Shown here: piece after piece, positions 47,501 through 55,595 of the stretch
Layout of the letters: each line of letters begins with the position of its first letter
Numbering within the stretch: the first letter of the stretch is position 1
NCBI GenBank assembly: GCA_023417785.1
Contig: JAEZEH010000098.1
Location: 26,748-90,747 of the forward strand
Direction of reading: 5' to 3'
DNA: 64,000 nucleotides
Origin: Bacteroidota bacterium
GTDB lineage: Bacteria; Bacteroidota; Bacteroidia; Cytophagales; Cyclobacteriaceae
Translations under genes and position numbers: made by a program
The notes under the pieces: model-generated
What the model was told of the DNA's origin: nothing
Databases searched by the model: none
The model's input: only the letters and a program-made list of their open reading frames with translations

Positions 47501-47889
47501 CGAAACCGCGAACCGGGTTTCGACTTTTTGGCTCTTCGGAACCATGGATGCTGATCGGAAGTATGGTTAAGAACAAGTTCTGTGATCACGCGCATTCCCC
47601 GCCGGTGCGCATCCTTCAGAAACTGTTTGAAGTCAGACAAGGTTCCGTAATCAGCGTGAACATCCGTATGATCACAAACATCGAATCCGTCATCCTTCAA
47701 TGGCGAAACGTAAAAAGGCAAAAGCCAGATAGTGTTCACGCCCAGATCCTCAAGGTAATCCAGCTTTTGCTGCAACCCGGGAAAATCACCTATTCCATCG
47801 CCGTTGCTGTCGTAGAAGGCGCGTACCGAAATTTCATAAAAGACAGCATCCTTGAACCAAAGTGGATCCCCGGTTTTTGTTATACTCAT
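44548..47889 (-). CDS. TreS-maltokinase fusion with an eroded TreS active site
   Basis: The 1,113-residue protein fuses a GH13 trehalose-synthase-like domain (about 1-560) with a maltokinase domain (about 580-1110). The kinase half keeps IHGDYHLGQVL (about 998-1008) and the DFG-like DFEGEP, so it should make maltose-1-phosphate from maltose and ATP. In the TreS half, region III (AEANLWPED), region IV (RNHDE) and the arginine of region II are kept. However, the nucleophile Asp of GFRLDAVP is Ser207 (codon at 47269-47271), the region I Asp is Glu104, the -1 Tyr is His74, and the usual GDRDGVRTPMQW reads GDRFGVRTPMQW. Trehalose-maltose conversion is therefore doubtful. The start at 47889 lies 3 bp after glgE, so the two are coupled. 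Confidence 0.93.
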   Translation of the reverse strand: MSITKTGDPLWFKDAVFYEISVRAFYDSNGDGIGDFPGLQQKLDYLEDLGVNTIWLLPFYVSPLKDDGFDVCDHTDVHADYGTLSDFKQFLKDAHRRGMRVITELVLNHTSDQHPWFRRAKKSKPGSRFRDYYVWNDSPDKYKDARIIFTDAETSNWTWDPEAKAYYWHRFYRHQPELNYENAEVQLEMIKIVDFWMKIGVDGFRLSSVPFLFEEEGTSCENLPQTHQFLKRLRSHIDKHYKERILIAEANLWPEDASTYFGEGNECHMNFHFPLMPRIFLALRTEDTYPIIDIMDQTPATPLNSQWALFLRNHDELGLEMVTEEEKDYLLKAYASDSQTKVNSGIRRRLATLLNNDRRKIELLNTILFSLPGTPVIYYGDEIGMGDNIYLGDRFGVRTPMQWNMNLNAGFSTANPQRLYLPVITDPVFRYESVNVQTQEENPSSLLWWMKNVIAMRKRLNIFGRGEMIFIEGSNAKVLAFARVYEKQQIIVVANLSQFSQATVLDLSAYKDADVTEVFSQNRFMNVGNGEYSVTVGPYGYFWLQVDKAEKRSKAEASGELPLLKTDISWERLLFNYNEVRAIERKILPPFMKKCRWFGGKAKAISKITLHKVIPLKVEGESHFLCIAEVHYVQRLPELYFLPLTFAPSDSILERVEYTVQSVVCRAEIQGRVGFIMDSSYDKVFRDFLFVSMEKETRLRDDDGGVLEFNASVFSKLSATKTVDSKILKADQSNTAIIYNDRYFFKFYRKIEKEINPDLEIVRFLSEQTSFSNSPKYAGSVVYRDQEGKTIVFGLLQEKVENQGDAWVMTVDSVGRFYERVMAKGKGIKLPRLINKPAIRFEEVPPEIQEFIGKGFYERISRLGQRTAEMHIALASGTSDPAFAPENFTANYQRSLYSSLRKMVRDRFALLESTISKLPANLQPTAKNVLASEDKILGAFSEVYKIKIDAAKTRIHGDYHLGQVLFTGSDFVIIDFEGEPGFSFSERRLKKNPLKDVAGMMRSIHYAAFGKILLNENYRDRDMELLEAWADQWQHYVSRFYLGAYMERMGMGTKLSYEQNVLIRTFLLEKAIYELGYELNARPDWTIIPLRGIEYLVNRFEEEKEGRKNRSTG

Positions 47890-47892
47890 GCG

Positions 47893-49839
47893 TTACAGAT
47901 AAGATTCGTGGACTTCCAATTTAAATAAATGGAATGGCATTTTGTATGGATCCAGTTCAACATAATTCCACTCCTGGGTCCAGGTGTAATGCTCGTCCAT
48001 AATTACGTCATGAAGCTTTACATTGATGTGGTCGCCAAGTTTCAGTTCATTTTTAGGTAGCTGTATGAAACCCGATTGACGGCTGTGCGGATCGAGGTTC
48101 ACCACGACAAGGAATATATTACTGAGATCATCTGTTGCCTTCAGGTATGCGAGCAGGTTCTCGTTTTCGATGAAACAAAAATGTAGATTCCATGTCGACT
48201 GAAGGGCCGGGTGCTCATGGCGCGCCTTGTTAATCATCGTGATGATGTCGGTCATGCGATTGGTCTTCTTCCAGTCGTGAAGTTTGATTTCGTATTTCTC
48301 GGAATTAAAGTATTCTTCCTTCGCGGGAACCGGCTCATTGTCGAAAAACTCATATACTGGTCCATATAAGCCATAATTGGAAGACAGTGTCGCAGCGAGT
48401 GCAAGCCGTATGATAAAAATGTTCTCACCCTGGTGCTGCAGATGATACGGAAGAATATCCGGCGTGTTGGGCCAGAAGTTCGGCCGGAAATAATTGCGCG
48501 AAGGTCCGAAGACGAGTTCATTCATGTATTCAACCAGCTCATGCTTAGCCACACGCCAGGTGAAGTACGTATACGATTGGGTGAATCCGATCTTTGCCAG
48601 GGAAGCCATTACCTTCGGCCTTGTAAACGCTTCCGACAGGAATATGATGTCTTCGTGTTTCTTATTCACTTCGGCTATCGCCCACTCCCAGAAAGGTATT
48701 GGCTTGGTATGGGGGTTGTCAACACGAAATATTCGTATTCCCTGATCAATCCAGTACGTTATCACAGAATGCAATTCCTTCCATAATGCTTTCCAGTCTT
48801 CCGTTTCGAAGTTGAAGGGATATATATCCTGGTATTTTTTTGGCGGATTCTCTGCGTATTGAATTGATCCGTCGGGACGAATCCTAAACCAGTTCTTATG
48901 TTCTTTCACATAGGGGTGGTCGGGTGCGCACTGAAAGGCGATATCCATCGCGATATCGATATTCAGTTTCTTTGCTTCACTGATAAGCCTCTTGAAGTCG
49001 TCAAGCGTTCCAAGTTCGGGGTGTATGCTTTTGTGTCCCCCTTCATCACTTCCAATTGCCCAGGGCGACCCTGGCTCACCCGGTTGGGCATTGACATTAT
49101 TGTTCTTGCCCTTACGGTTGATTTTTCCAATCGGATGTATTGGTGGAAGATAAAGTACGTCAAAGCCCATGGATGAAATCCGGGGCAGAAGCCGGATTAC
49201 ATCGCGGAACGTTCCGTGGTTCCCCTCAAGAGACGCCGACCTTGGAAACAGTTCATACCATGTACTGAAGTTGGCCTTTCTGTGCTCAACGGCCACGCGC
49301 CATTCTTTTGCGGGCATGACGGGAAATTCAATCAGCGGGTATTCATGGACAATATCCGCGAAGGATTCACTCAACACATAGTTAATCGCCTGCTGATAAT
49401 CCTGTTGAAGTTTTCCAGCAGCTTCAGTCAGCCGTGGATCTTTCCCTTTAGTAACTTTTTCTAGGTATTCGATACCTTCCTGGAGCTCGACCGTTACATC
49501 CACGTTGGCATTAGCTTTCTTTTTGAAACCATCGTACCAGGTATCAAAATGATCCACCCAGGTGAGAATGGTAAAAACATAAAATCCTTTTTCGGTCACG
49601 CGGAATGAAGCGCTCCAAGTATCGTTAATCCCGTGATTCATTTCGGCTGTCTCCCAATCCGCCGCGCCTTCCTTTTTGAATAACAAATGCGCTCGTAAGT
49701 GGTCGTGCCCGTCGCAAAAAATATCGGCTGTTACTGTTACGTTTTCACCGACGCTTCGTTTCGCAGGATACCGTCCGCCTTCCACTTCCGGTTGAATATT
49801 TTCTATGATAACTCGTTGTTGCCCGTTGATGTTCTTCAT
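47893..49839 (-). CDS. glgE: Alpha-1,4-glucan:maltose-1-phosphate maltosyltransferase
   Basis: This 648-residue GH13 enzyme extends alpha-glucan with maltosyl units from maltose-1-phosphate. The N-terminal domain has VTADIFCDGHDHLRAHLLFKK (about 34-54), a GlgE hallmark. The catalytic barrel carries FRVDNPHTKP with the nucleophile Asp, FLSEAFTRPKVM with the acid Glu (about 410-421), and PNTPDIL with the third Asp. All three are intact, as is the C-terminal beta domain. GlgE is known from actinobacterial glucan synthesis and occurs in scattered other phyla. The ATG at 49839 fits the family start and follows the amylase stop by 9 bp. Confidence 0.95.
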   Translation of the reverse strand: MKNINGQQRVIIENIQPEVEGGRYPAKRSVGENVTVTADIFCDGHDHLRAHLLFKKEGAADWETAEMNHGINDTWSASFRVTEKGFYVFTILTWVDHFDTWYDGFKKKANANVDVTVELQEGIEYLEKVTKGKDPRLTEAAGKLQQDYQQAINYVLSESFADIVHEYPLIEFPVMPAKEWRVAVEHRKANFSTWYELFPRSASLEGNHGTFRDVIRLLPRISSMGFDVLYLPPIHPIGKINRKGKNNNVNAQPGEPGSPWAIGSDEGGHKSIHPELGTLDDFKRLISEAKKLNIDIAMDIAFQCAPDHPYVKEHKNWFRIRPDGSIQYAENPPKKYQDIYPFNFETEDWKALWKELHSVITYWIDQGIRIFRVDNPHTKPIPFWEWAIAEVNKKHEDIIFLSEAFTRPKVMASLAKIGFTQSYTYFTWRVAKHELVEYMNELVFGPSRNYFRPNFWPNTPDILPYHLQHQGENIFIIRLALAATLSSNYGLYGPVYEFFDNEPVPAKEEYFNSEKYEIKLHDWKKTNRMTDIITMINKARHEHPALQSTWNLHFCFIENENLLAYLKATDDLSNIFLVVVNLDPHSRQSGFIQLPKNELKLGDHINVKLHDVIMDEHYTWTQEWNYVELDPYKMPFHLFKLEVHESYL

Positions 49840-49848
49840 GTCTACTGT

Positions 49849-51642
49849 TTAAGGTAATTGGAAAATATACGCGCTATTTGGCCTAAGGGTCACATTGAGT
49901 GTCAGCCTGTTCAATTCAACCGGGGAGTCATTTGCAAGCAGGTTAGTAAGCGGGATGGACGCCCCTCCTGAAATGCCGATTCCGGAAGCTAATTCTTCCG
50001 GTATTGCAATCCTGACATTCGTTTCCGTTGAATGGAAGCTGACCACAATGATCAGTTTTTCCTCATCAGTATAGCGCATGTAAGCTGCTACCTTTGCGTC
50101 AAAATTCCCTGCCTTGATGTTCGCTTCCGTCAGATCTGCATAGGCTCCATTGACAATCGCGGGTTGGGAAGCCGTCACATTAAGCAGGCGCACATAAAAA
50201 TCACGAAGCTGCTTTTGTTCGTCTGAAAGGAGTCCGCCGTCGAACTCGCCGCCATTCATCCATTTCTGATGTTCAGTCACGCCCCAGTAGTCGAAAATTG
50301 TTGTTCGCCCGTCGTCGCCCTGAAATCCTTCCTCGCCGAGACCAGGCTCGCCCACGTCCTGGCCGAAATAAATCATGACCGGACCGCGGTCAATGGTTGC
50401 GCTGATAACCATGGCGGGCAGGGCTTTCCAGGGATCACCGGCAAAAAATCGCGATGCGATTCGCTGCTCATCGTGATTCTCCAGAAAATGGAGCATCTGA
50501 TCGCGGATACTCCCGAGGCTTTGTTGGATGCCGGCTATATCTCCAGTACTCCTGTTGCCGGAAATAAGAAACCGGAGGGTGTCATACAGCTGAACTTTGT
50601 CATAGAGGAAATCGAATTTTCCCTCACGGACATAGTTTGTGTACTCTGAAGGGTTATAGATTTCAGCAATAAAAATTATTCCCGGATATTTTTCTTTCAC
50701 TTGCGGAATGGCCCAGCTCCAGAATTCAACCGGAACCATTTCCGCCATGTCACATCGAAACCCATCGACTTCCTTAGATCCCCAGAACAGTAGGATGTCT
50801 TTCATTTTGTTCCATGTATCAGGAACAGGATCAAAATGCTTCTGTCTTCCATTTTGAATGTCAACACCATAGTTAAGCTTTACGGTTTCGAACCATTCGT
50901 TTACGCCGGGCTGGTGTGTGAACTGATCATTTCCGGTAACCTTTGCCGGCGCCTCGGCGAACTTTCCATCCTTGGTGGGAAAGGGATAATTTCCTAATGG
51001 TTTATAGCCAGGGGGGACTTCGAATGATCTTCCTGGTAGATAATAAAAATTGTTTGACGGCTTGAAGCCCGCGGTTGTATCATCATTTTCACCAAGATCC
51101 CGCACTCCCTGCGGCTTCGCATCCGAATGATATGCACGAGCCACATGGTTGGGAACAAAGTCGATGATCACTTTCATCCCCGCATCGTGGGTACGTTTTA
51201 CAAGTTGCTCAAATTCTGCCATCCGGTTTTTCACGTCGGTAGCGAGATCAGGATTAACATCATAATAATCTTTGATCGCATATGGAGAACCGGCCCTTCC
51301 TTTCACCACATCGGCGTCATCGAGCGCAATACCATAGGCGGTGTAGTCAGTCAGTACGGCATGTTCGATTACGCCTGTATACCACACATGCGTGACGCCA
51401 AGTTCTTTAATCCCGCGCAGGGCCTTTATGTTGATGTCGGCAAACTTTCCGACACCGTTTTCTTCAATTGTTCCGTATGTTTTGTTGGTGGTATTTTTGT
51501 TTCCGAACAGACGCGTCATCATCTGGTAAATAACAATCTTTCCGGATGAACTTTTCATAGCTTTGTCGGGGGGAAACTGGTCTTTGGTCTGTGAACAACC
51601 GAGGATAAGTAGCAAGGCTGCAAACAAGATTGTGATTCTCAT
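49849..51642 (-). CDS. Alpha-amylase family lipoprotein
   Basis: The 597-residue GH13 protein has an N-terminal lipobox LILGC (about 14-18), placing it on a membrane. The barrel has GMKVIIDFVPNHVARAYH (region I), VDGFRCDMAEMVP with the nucleophile Asp, IIFIAEIYNP with the acid Glu, and FLENHDEQRIAS (region IV), so it should be active. It probably degrades starch or glycogen in the periplasm or at the cell surface to maltose and maltodextrins. ATG 51642 (MRITILF) is favoured over TTG 51666 because it gives a proper signal peptide. It precedes glgE by 9 bp and could supply the maltose for the kinase. Confidence 0.92.
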   Translation of the reverse strand: MRITILFAALLLILGCSQTKDQFPPDKAMKSSSGKIVIYQMMTRLFGNKNTTNKTYGTIEENGVGKFADINIKALRGIKELGVTHVWYTGVIEHAVLTDYTAYGIALDDADVVKGRAGSPYAIKDYYDVNPDLATDVKNRMAEFEQLVKRTHDAGMKVIIDFVPNHVARAYHSDAKPQGVRDLGENDDTTAGFKPSNNFYYLPGRSFEVPPGYKPLGNYPFPTKDGKFAEAPAKVTGNDQFTHQPGVNEWFETVKLNYGVDIQNGRQKHFDPVPDTWNKMKDILLFWGSKEVDGFRCDMAEMVPVEFWSWAIPQVKEKYPGIIFIAEIYNPSEYTNYVREGKFDFLYDKVQLYDTLRFLISGNRSTGDIAGIQQSLGSIRDQMLHFLENHDEQRIASRFFAGDPWKALPAMVISATIDRGPVMIYFGQDVGEPGLGEEGFQGDDGRTTIFDYWGVTEHQKWMNGGEFDGGLLSDEQKQLRDFYVRLLNVTASQPAIVNGAYADLTEANIKAGNFDAKVAAYMRYTDEEKLIIVVSFHSTETNVRIAIPEELASGIGISGGASIPLTNLLANDSPVELNRLTLNVTLRPNSAYIFQLP

Positions 51643-51712
51643 GTGGTCAATATAAAAAAGAAACAAGACCTTTTTTAGAAGAAAAAATTTAAATCGTTTG
51701 CAGTACGGGAGC

Positions 51713-54139
51713 TCAGGGGCTGAATGTCAGCTTGTTTTTTGAGGACGAGGTTATTTCATCCCGGTTCATCAGCATTGGTCGGAATTCACCTTTGACGAAC
51801 AACCCGGCCTGGTCATCGTAATGGGGGCTCATTACGTTTCCACTCTGGCCTGTTGGCGAAACCGTTACACCATCGTCTGTCCGTCCAAAGTCGGTGATCT
51901 TGCGCAGTGCAGGTCCGCTGCTTACTTCAAAATAACCTTTGGTATCATACGGAAAGTCGAGGTTGTTGATCACTTCACTGCCTCCCCGAACAGGAAACGG
52001 CCCGACATTGAAAAGCTTGTCAAGCGGTTTAACCACTCCCAAAGCATGCTGATGAGTAAGGGAATGGATACGCGCCCAATTCCACTGGCGTATATCCTGC
52101 CCACAGGTTTCCGTAATCAACTCGGCCGCAGACATGAACGATTTTTGAATAATATCAACGCGCGACTCTATGGTGTCCTTTGTATTAACGTCATCCCACC
52201 ACGCAGAGGATTCATTGTTCAACAACGTTGAAAGTGAGTTCTTAAGCAACGCCGTTTTTAGCAACGTACCAAATGCGTCCTCCCCTACTTCATCCATTAG
52301 CGTGTGACGCAATACTTGTGCGAGTATATTGTAATATACCACCGGGCCGGGTGAAGCTCCATCGTGTTCACCGCGCCAGTTCTTCAACACCATCTGCATA
52401 TCTGCAATGGTTTTATTCTCCAGGAGCGATGAGGGAACAAGCGAAGCGAGCTTTGCTGCGATTTCCGGATGCATCGCCGACACATCATCAAGCACAAATG
52501 TCTTCATATCATCAACTGAAAACTTTTTTCCACCCCCGAGCAGGTCCACGATCCGCCCGGCGCGGCTTTTCGGGAAATAATATCCTGGATGGAGGACACC
52601 TCCGATTGAATCAGGTTGATTATTTGCAGAGTAAACAAATCCGGAAGGCGGGTTGATAGAACGTGGCGTGTAGTCCGAACGGTAAAATCCGCGGTATTCA
52701 TCCTTTCCACTTGCTCCATCCAGGAAAAGCTTGCTTTGAACATGCGACGGTCGTATCGGAAGAAGGCCTCTCGCCCACCATGCGATATTTCCGGCCGTGT
52801 CACCATACATGAAATTCAATCCCGGTGCATCGAACATCGAAATGGCTTCCTCGGCCTCTTCAAATGACGAAGCTCGCCCAAGGCGGTATGATGCCTGAAG
52901 CGCGCGATTATCTTGCTTGAGCAATAGCCAGGAAAGCGCGACGGCCTGTGAGGGATCTACATTGTCGACAATGCCATTGATAAGCGGCCCATGGCGGCTC
53001 TCACGTACAATAAGCGCTATACTGTCCTCACCACTTACCTTTATGATTTCTCTTCGAATGGCAAGGTCTTCCCATTGGTCTCCGAACCGAACCTGATCCG
53101 TATTTGCCGGGTTGAGTTCTTCAATAAAGAAATCCACGTCATCATTTTCAAACATGGTTAGTCCCCAGCCACAAAACCGGTTGTTGCCAAGAATTCCAAA
53201 GGGCAGTCCCGCAAGATGATGACCATAAAAACTTACTCCCGGATACTCAAGATGTGCCTCGTACCACACTGCCGGTTGGGAGAAACCTATATGCGTATCA
53301 TTCGAAAGAATCGGAAATCCGGATGACGATCGATCGCCGCTGACAACCCAACCGTTACTTCCCTGCAGCAACGGTATGGGCAGGTTGGCGAAAGCTGATC
53401 GAAGGGAAGAAATAAGTTTTTCAGCGTTCGCCAGCTTCGGTTTGCCGGCAGCATGAACCGGAATAACCTCCGCGTCAGACGGAGTGTTGATAGCGAGGTC
53501 GGCGAGATATTCCGGTCCCCACTTTTGATTGATCAGTTCAAGGACCGGATCTGCTTCGAATCCTTCCGCAAATCCCAGTGCCATAAAGCCGATTACATAG
53601 TATAAATCAGCTGGCTTGAATTCAGTTTTTGGAATACCAACAATCGAAAATTCCAGCGGTGTTTTTCCATCAGCGACGTACTGGTTAACACCTTTAAGAT
53701 ACGCGTACACCGCCCGTTGATAGGCTGCAGAATCACCTGAGAGGTATTTCTCACTATGGGCTTGAGCAAAACGGTTCAGTCCGAGGGTTCGAAAAAGTTT
53801 GTCGACTTCCACGAGCTCGGGGCCGAGCACTTCAGCGAGGCGGCCACTTGCCGCACGACGCAGCATCTCCATCTGGAACAGGCGGTCTTGTGCGTGCAGA
53901 TAACCGAACACCTGATACGCATCCTCCTCGTTGTTTGCATAGATGTGGGGAATTCCGTACGAATCAAAATAGACTTCTACATTCTCGCGTAACCCGTCGA
54001 GTTTTACATCACCGGACATACGAGGTTTAGAATATTGAAGATATCCGAAAATCAACGCGAAGCCGAGCGCGAGCAGAAGCACCAGCCCAATAACGACTCG
54101 CTTGATAACTTTGAGAAAAATGGTTTTGTAACCGCTCAT
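51713..54139 (-). CDS. Penicillin-acylase-family (Ntn) amidohydrolase
   Basis: The 808-residue protein begins with an N-terminal hydrophobic segment (about 10-32) that acts as signal anchor or signal peptide. The precursor should cleave itself before Ser in LLQGSNGWVVSGD (about 256-268), exposing the nucleophile serine. Further family motifs are NDTHIGFSQPAVWYEAHL (about 280-297) and FCGWGLTMFENDDVDFF. Members hydrolyse amides such as beta-lactams, acylated homoserine lactones or other N-acyl compounds; the substrate here is unknown. It follows the TMEM220-like gene by 40 bp and precedes the amylase by 70 bp. The link with alpha-glucan metabolism is not obvious. Confidence 0.9.
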   Translation of the reverse strand: MSGYKTIFLKVIKRVVIGLVLLLALGFALIFGYLQYSKPRMSGDVKLDGLRENVEVYFDSYGIPHIYANNEEDAYQVFGYLHAQDRLFQMEMLRRAASGRLAEVLGPELVEVDKLFRTLGLNRFAQAHSEKYLSGDSAAYQRAVYAYLKGVNQYVADGKTPLEFSIVGIPKTEFKPADLYYVIGFMALGFAEGFEADPVLELINQKWGPEYLADLAINTPSDAEVIPVHAAGKPKLANAEKLISSLRSAFANLPIPLLQGSNGWVVSGDRSSSGFPILSNDTHIGFSQPAVWYEAHLEYPGVSFYGHHLAGLPFGILGNNRFCGWGLTMFENDDVDFFIEELNPANTDQVRFGDQWEDLAIRREIIKVSGEDSIALIVRESRHGPLINGIVDNVDPSQAVALSWLLLKQDNRALQASYRLGRASSFEEAEEAISMFDAPGLNFMYGDTAGNIAWWARGLLPIRPSHVQSKLFLDGASGKDEYRGFYRSDYTPRSINPPSGFVYSANNQPDSIGGVLHPGYYFPKSRAGRIVDLLGGGKKFSVDDMKTFVLDDVSAMHPEIAAKLASLVPSSLLENKTIADMQMVLKNWRGEHDGASPGPVVYYNILAQVLRHTLMDEVGEDAFGTLLKTALLKNSLSTLLNNESSAWWDDVNTKDTIESRVDIIQKSFMSAAELITETCGQDIRQWNWARIHSLTHQHALGVVKPLDKLFNVGPFPVRGGSEVINNLDFPYDTKGYFEVSSGPALRKITDFGRTDDGVTVSPTGQSGNVMSPHYDDQAGLFVKGEFRPMLMNRDEITSSSKNKLTFSP

Positions 54140-54179
54140 CTGATATGACTAATATCAATGCGTCGAAGGTTTCCGGCAA

Positions 54180-54566
54180 TTACGAGGATGACGTGGACTT
54201 TCTCGTCGTTTTGCGCGAACGAATAAAGTAGAAGATAAGCACGAGGATACAAATCCATAAACCAATAAACTCCCGGGCCTCCTCGATGTATATATGATTC
54301 ATTTTGGCGACGTCGTCGAATAAGTCCGCCTTATTTTCCTGGTTCATCCATTCCCCCAGGCCAGGCAGGTACATGAGACTATACCCGACAAACACAATGA
54401 GTAGAATAAGAATCACGTTGCGGGGATATATGTCGAACATGGCGAAAATCGCGAGTACGGCCATCGCGCCGTAGACGATAATCCAAAGAATCGGATCGGG
54501 ATCATTTACCTGGACGAAGGCGAAAAGCAGAAATAACGCAGCAAGTATAAAGTTCAGAATTTTCAT
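54180..54566 (-). CDS. TMEM220-family small membrane protein
   Basis: The 128-residue product has four hydrophobic segments. It opens with ILNFILAALFLLFAFVQVNDPDP, and the VQVNDPDP after the first segment is the family hallmark of transmembrane family 220. The later FIGLWICILVLIFY fits its last helix. The role is unknown in bacteria. ATG 54566 is chosen over the GTG at 54602, because the longer start adds a non-conserved tail and would sit against the terminator hairpin. The gene follows that terminator and likely starts the next operon with the acylase gene. Confidence 0.75.
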   Translation of the reverse strand: MKILNFILAALFLLFAFVQVNDPDPILWIIVYGAMAVLAIFAMFDIYPRNVILILLIVFVGYSLMYLPGLGEWMNQENKADLFDDVAKMNHIYIEEAREFIGLWICILVLIFYFIRSRKTTRKSTSSS

Positions 54567-54600
54567 GTACCAAAGGTAAAACCTTCCCGAAATGTGAACC

Positions 54601-54635
54601 AAAAAAAAGATGTCGGACAGCGCAGCCCGACATCT
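54601..54635 (-). terminator. Intrinsic terminator of the sugar-catabolism operon
   Basis: On the minus strand, the 9-bp stem AGATGTCGG/CCGACATCT (54608-54616 and 54627-54635) with a 10-base loop is followed by a run of T (A-tract at 54601-54607 on the plus strand). It begins 33 bp after the stop of the isomerase-like gene at 54668 and ends the unit running 62406-54668. This is the clearest terminator in the window. Confidence 0.88.
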
Positions 54636-54667
54636 CTGTAAACAAAAACGAAAAAACTTAACGAAAG

Positions 54668-55516
54668 CTACAAAATTGTTTTCATGTATTCAGCACTCGC
54701 CTCGACACTTTTTATCGGCTCACCAGGATAAGATTCCTGCTCAACGAAAAACTGTTTCATGCCAGACTGTCTCGCTTTGGCGAAGATAGCTTTCCAGTCG
54801 ATGGTTCCTTTCCCGATATCAGCGTTGCGATTCTTGTCGGCTTTATCCATGTCCTTCACGTGCCACTGTTCGAAACGTCCCGGGTACTTCTGGAAATAGT
54901 GAAGGGGATCAAAACCTGCGTTGACGACCCAGAAAATATCCATTTCCATGCTAACTTTCTTTGGATCGAGTTGCTCCAGCATTACATCATAGGGAATTTT
55001 TCCTTCCATCTCCATGAATTCGAAAGCATGATTATGATATGCGAACCGAATACCATGCTTGTTACACACCTCCCCGGCCTTGTTGAACTCGTCGCAACGC
55101 TTCTTGTAGTCGTCAATGGAACTTCGTTCATTCTCGTTCAGGTAGGGACACACCATGTACTTCTGGCCGATAGCTTTGGCATCGAGAACTGCCTTCTCCC
55201 AGTCACCCCGGATCAGGTCAATACCATAATGCCCACTGGTAACTTTCATCCCGAGGCTTTTGACGTAGTCGTTGAATTCGCGGATCTCCATGCCGAACAA
55301 TTTGCCGTTGCTGTAACCGTAAGTTTCCAGCTCTTTGTATCCGTAGGAGGCAACTTGTTTCAACACGCCTTTCGGATCGCCAGGCATCGTGTCGCGCAGG
55401 GTGTAAAGCTGGAGGCCGAGTCCCTTTTTTGCCTTGGCCACGGCCAGGAAAGAAGGCAATGAAAGCAGGCCGACTGCAGCAAAGGAAGCTGTTTGAATGA
55501 ACTCCCTCCGCTTCAT
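54668..55516 (-). CDS. Sugar phosphate isomerase/epimerase-like TIM barrel, Tat-type signal
   Basis: The 282-residue protein starts MKRREFIQTASFAAVGLL, a twin-arginine-like signal (RREFIQ), so it may be exported folded. The mature part is an AP-endonuclease-2/xylose-isomerase-like TIM barrel with GLGLQLYTLRD (about 36-46), FAYHNHAFEF with a metal-binding His/Glu pair (about 147-156), MEMDIFWVVNAG, HVKDMD and DIGKGTIDW. It likely isomerises or epimerises a sugar or 2-keto derivative. An upstream ATG at 55537 would add seven residues. It is the last gene of the operon, closed by a terminator. Confidence 0.85.
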   Translation of the reverse strand: MKRREFIQTASFAAVGLLSLPSFLAVAKAKKGLGLQLYTLRDTMPGDPKGVLKQVASYGYKELETYGYSNGKLFGMEIREFNDYVKSLGMKVTSGHYGIDLIRGDWEKAVLDAKAIGQKYMVCPYLNENERSSIDDYKKRCDEFNKAGEVCNKHGIRFAYHNHAFEFMEMEGKIPYDVMLEQLDPKKVSMEMDIFWVVNAGFDPLHYFQKYPGRFEQWHVKDMDKADKNRNADIGKGTIDWKAIFAKARQSGMKQFFVEQESYPGEPIKSVEASAEYMKTIL

Positions 55517-55595
55517 AGCGTGTAGATTTTTCTTCATAGAATAGGTTCAAGGTTGTAGTTGAGGCGATTGCTCGCTTACTTAAATATAGGCGATG

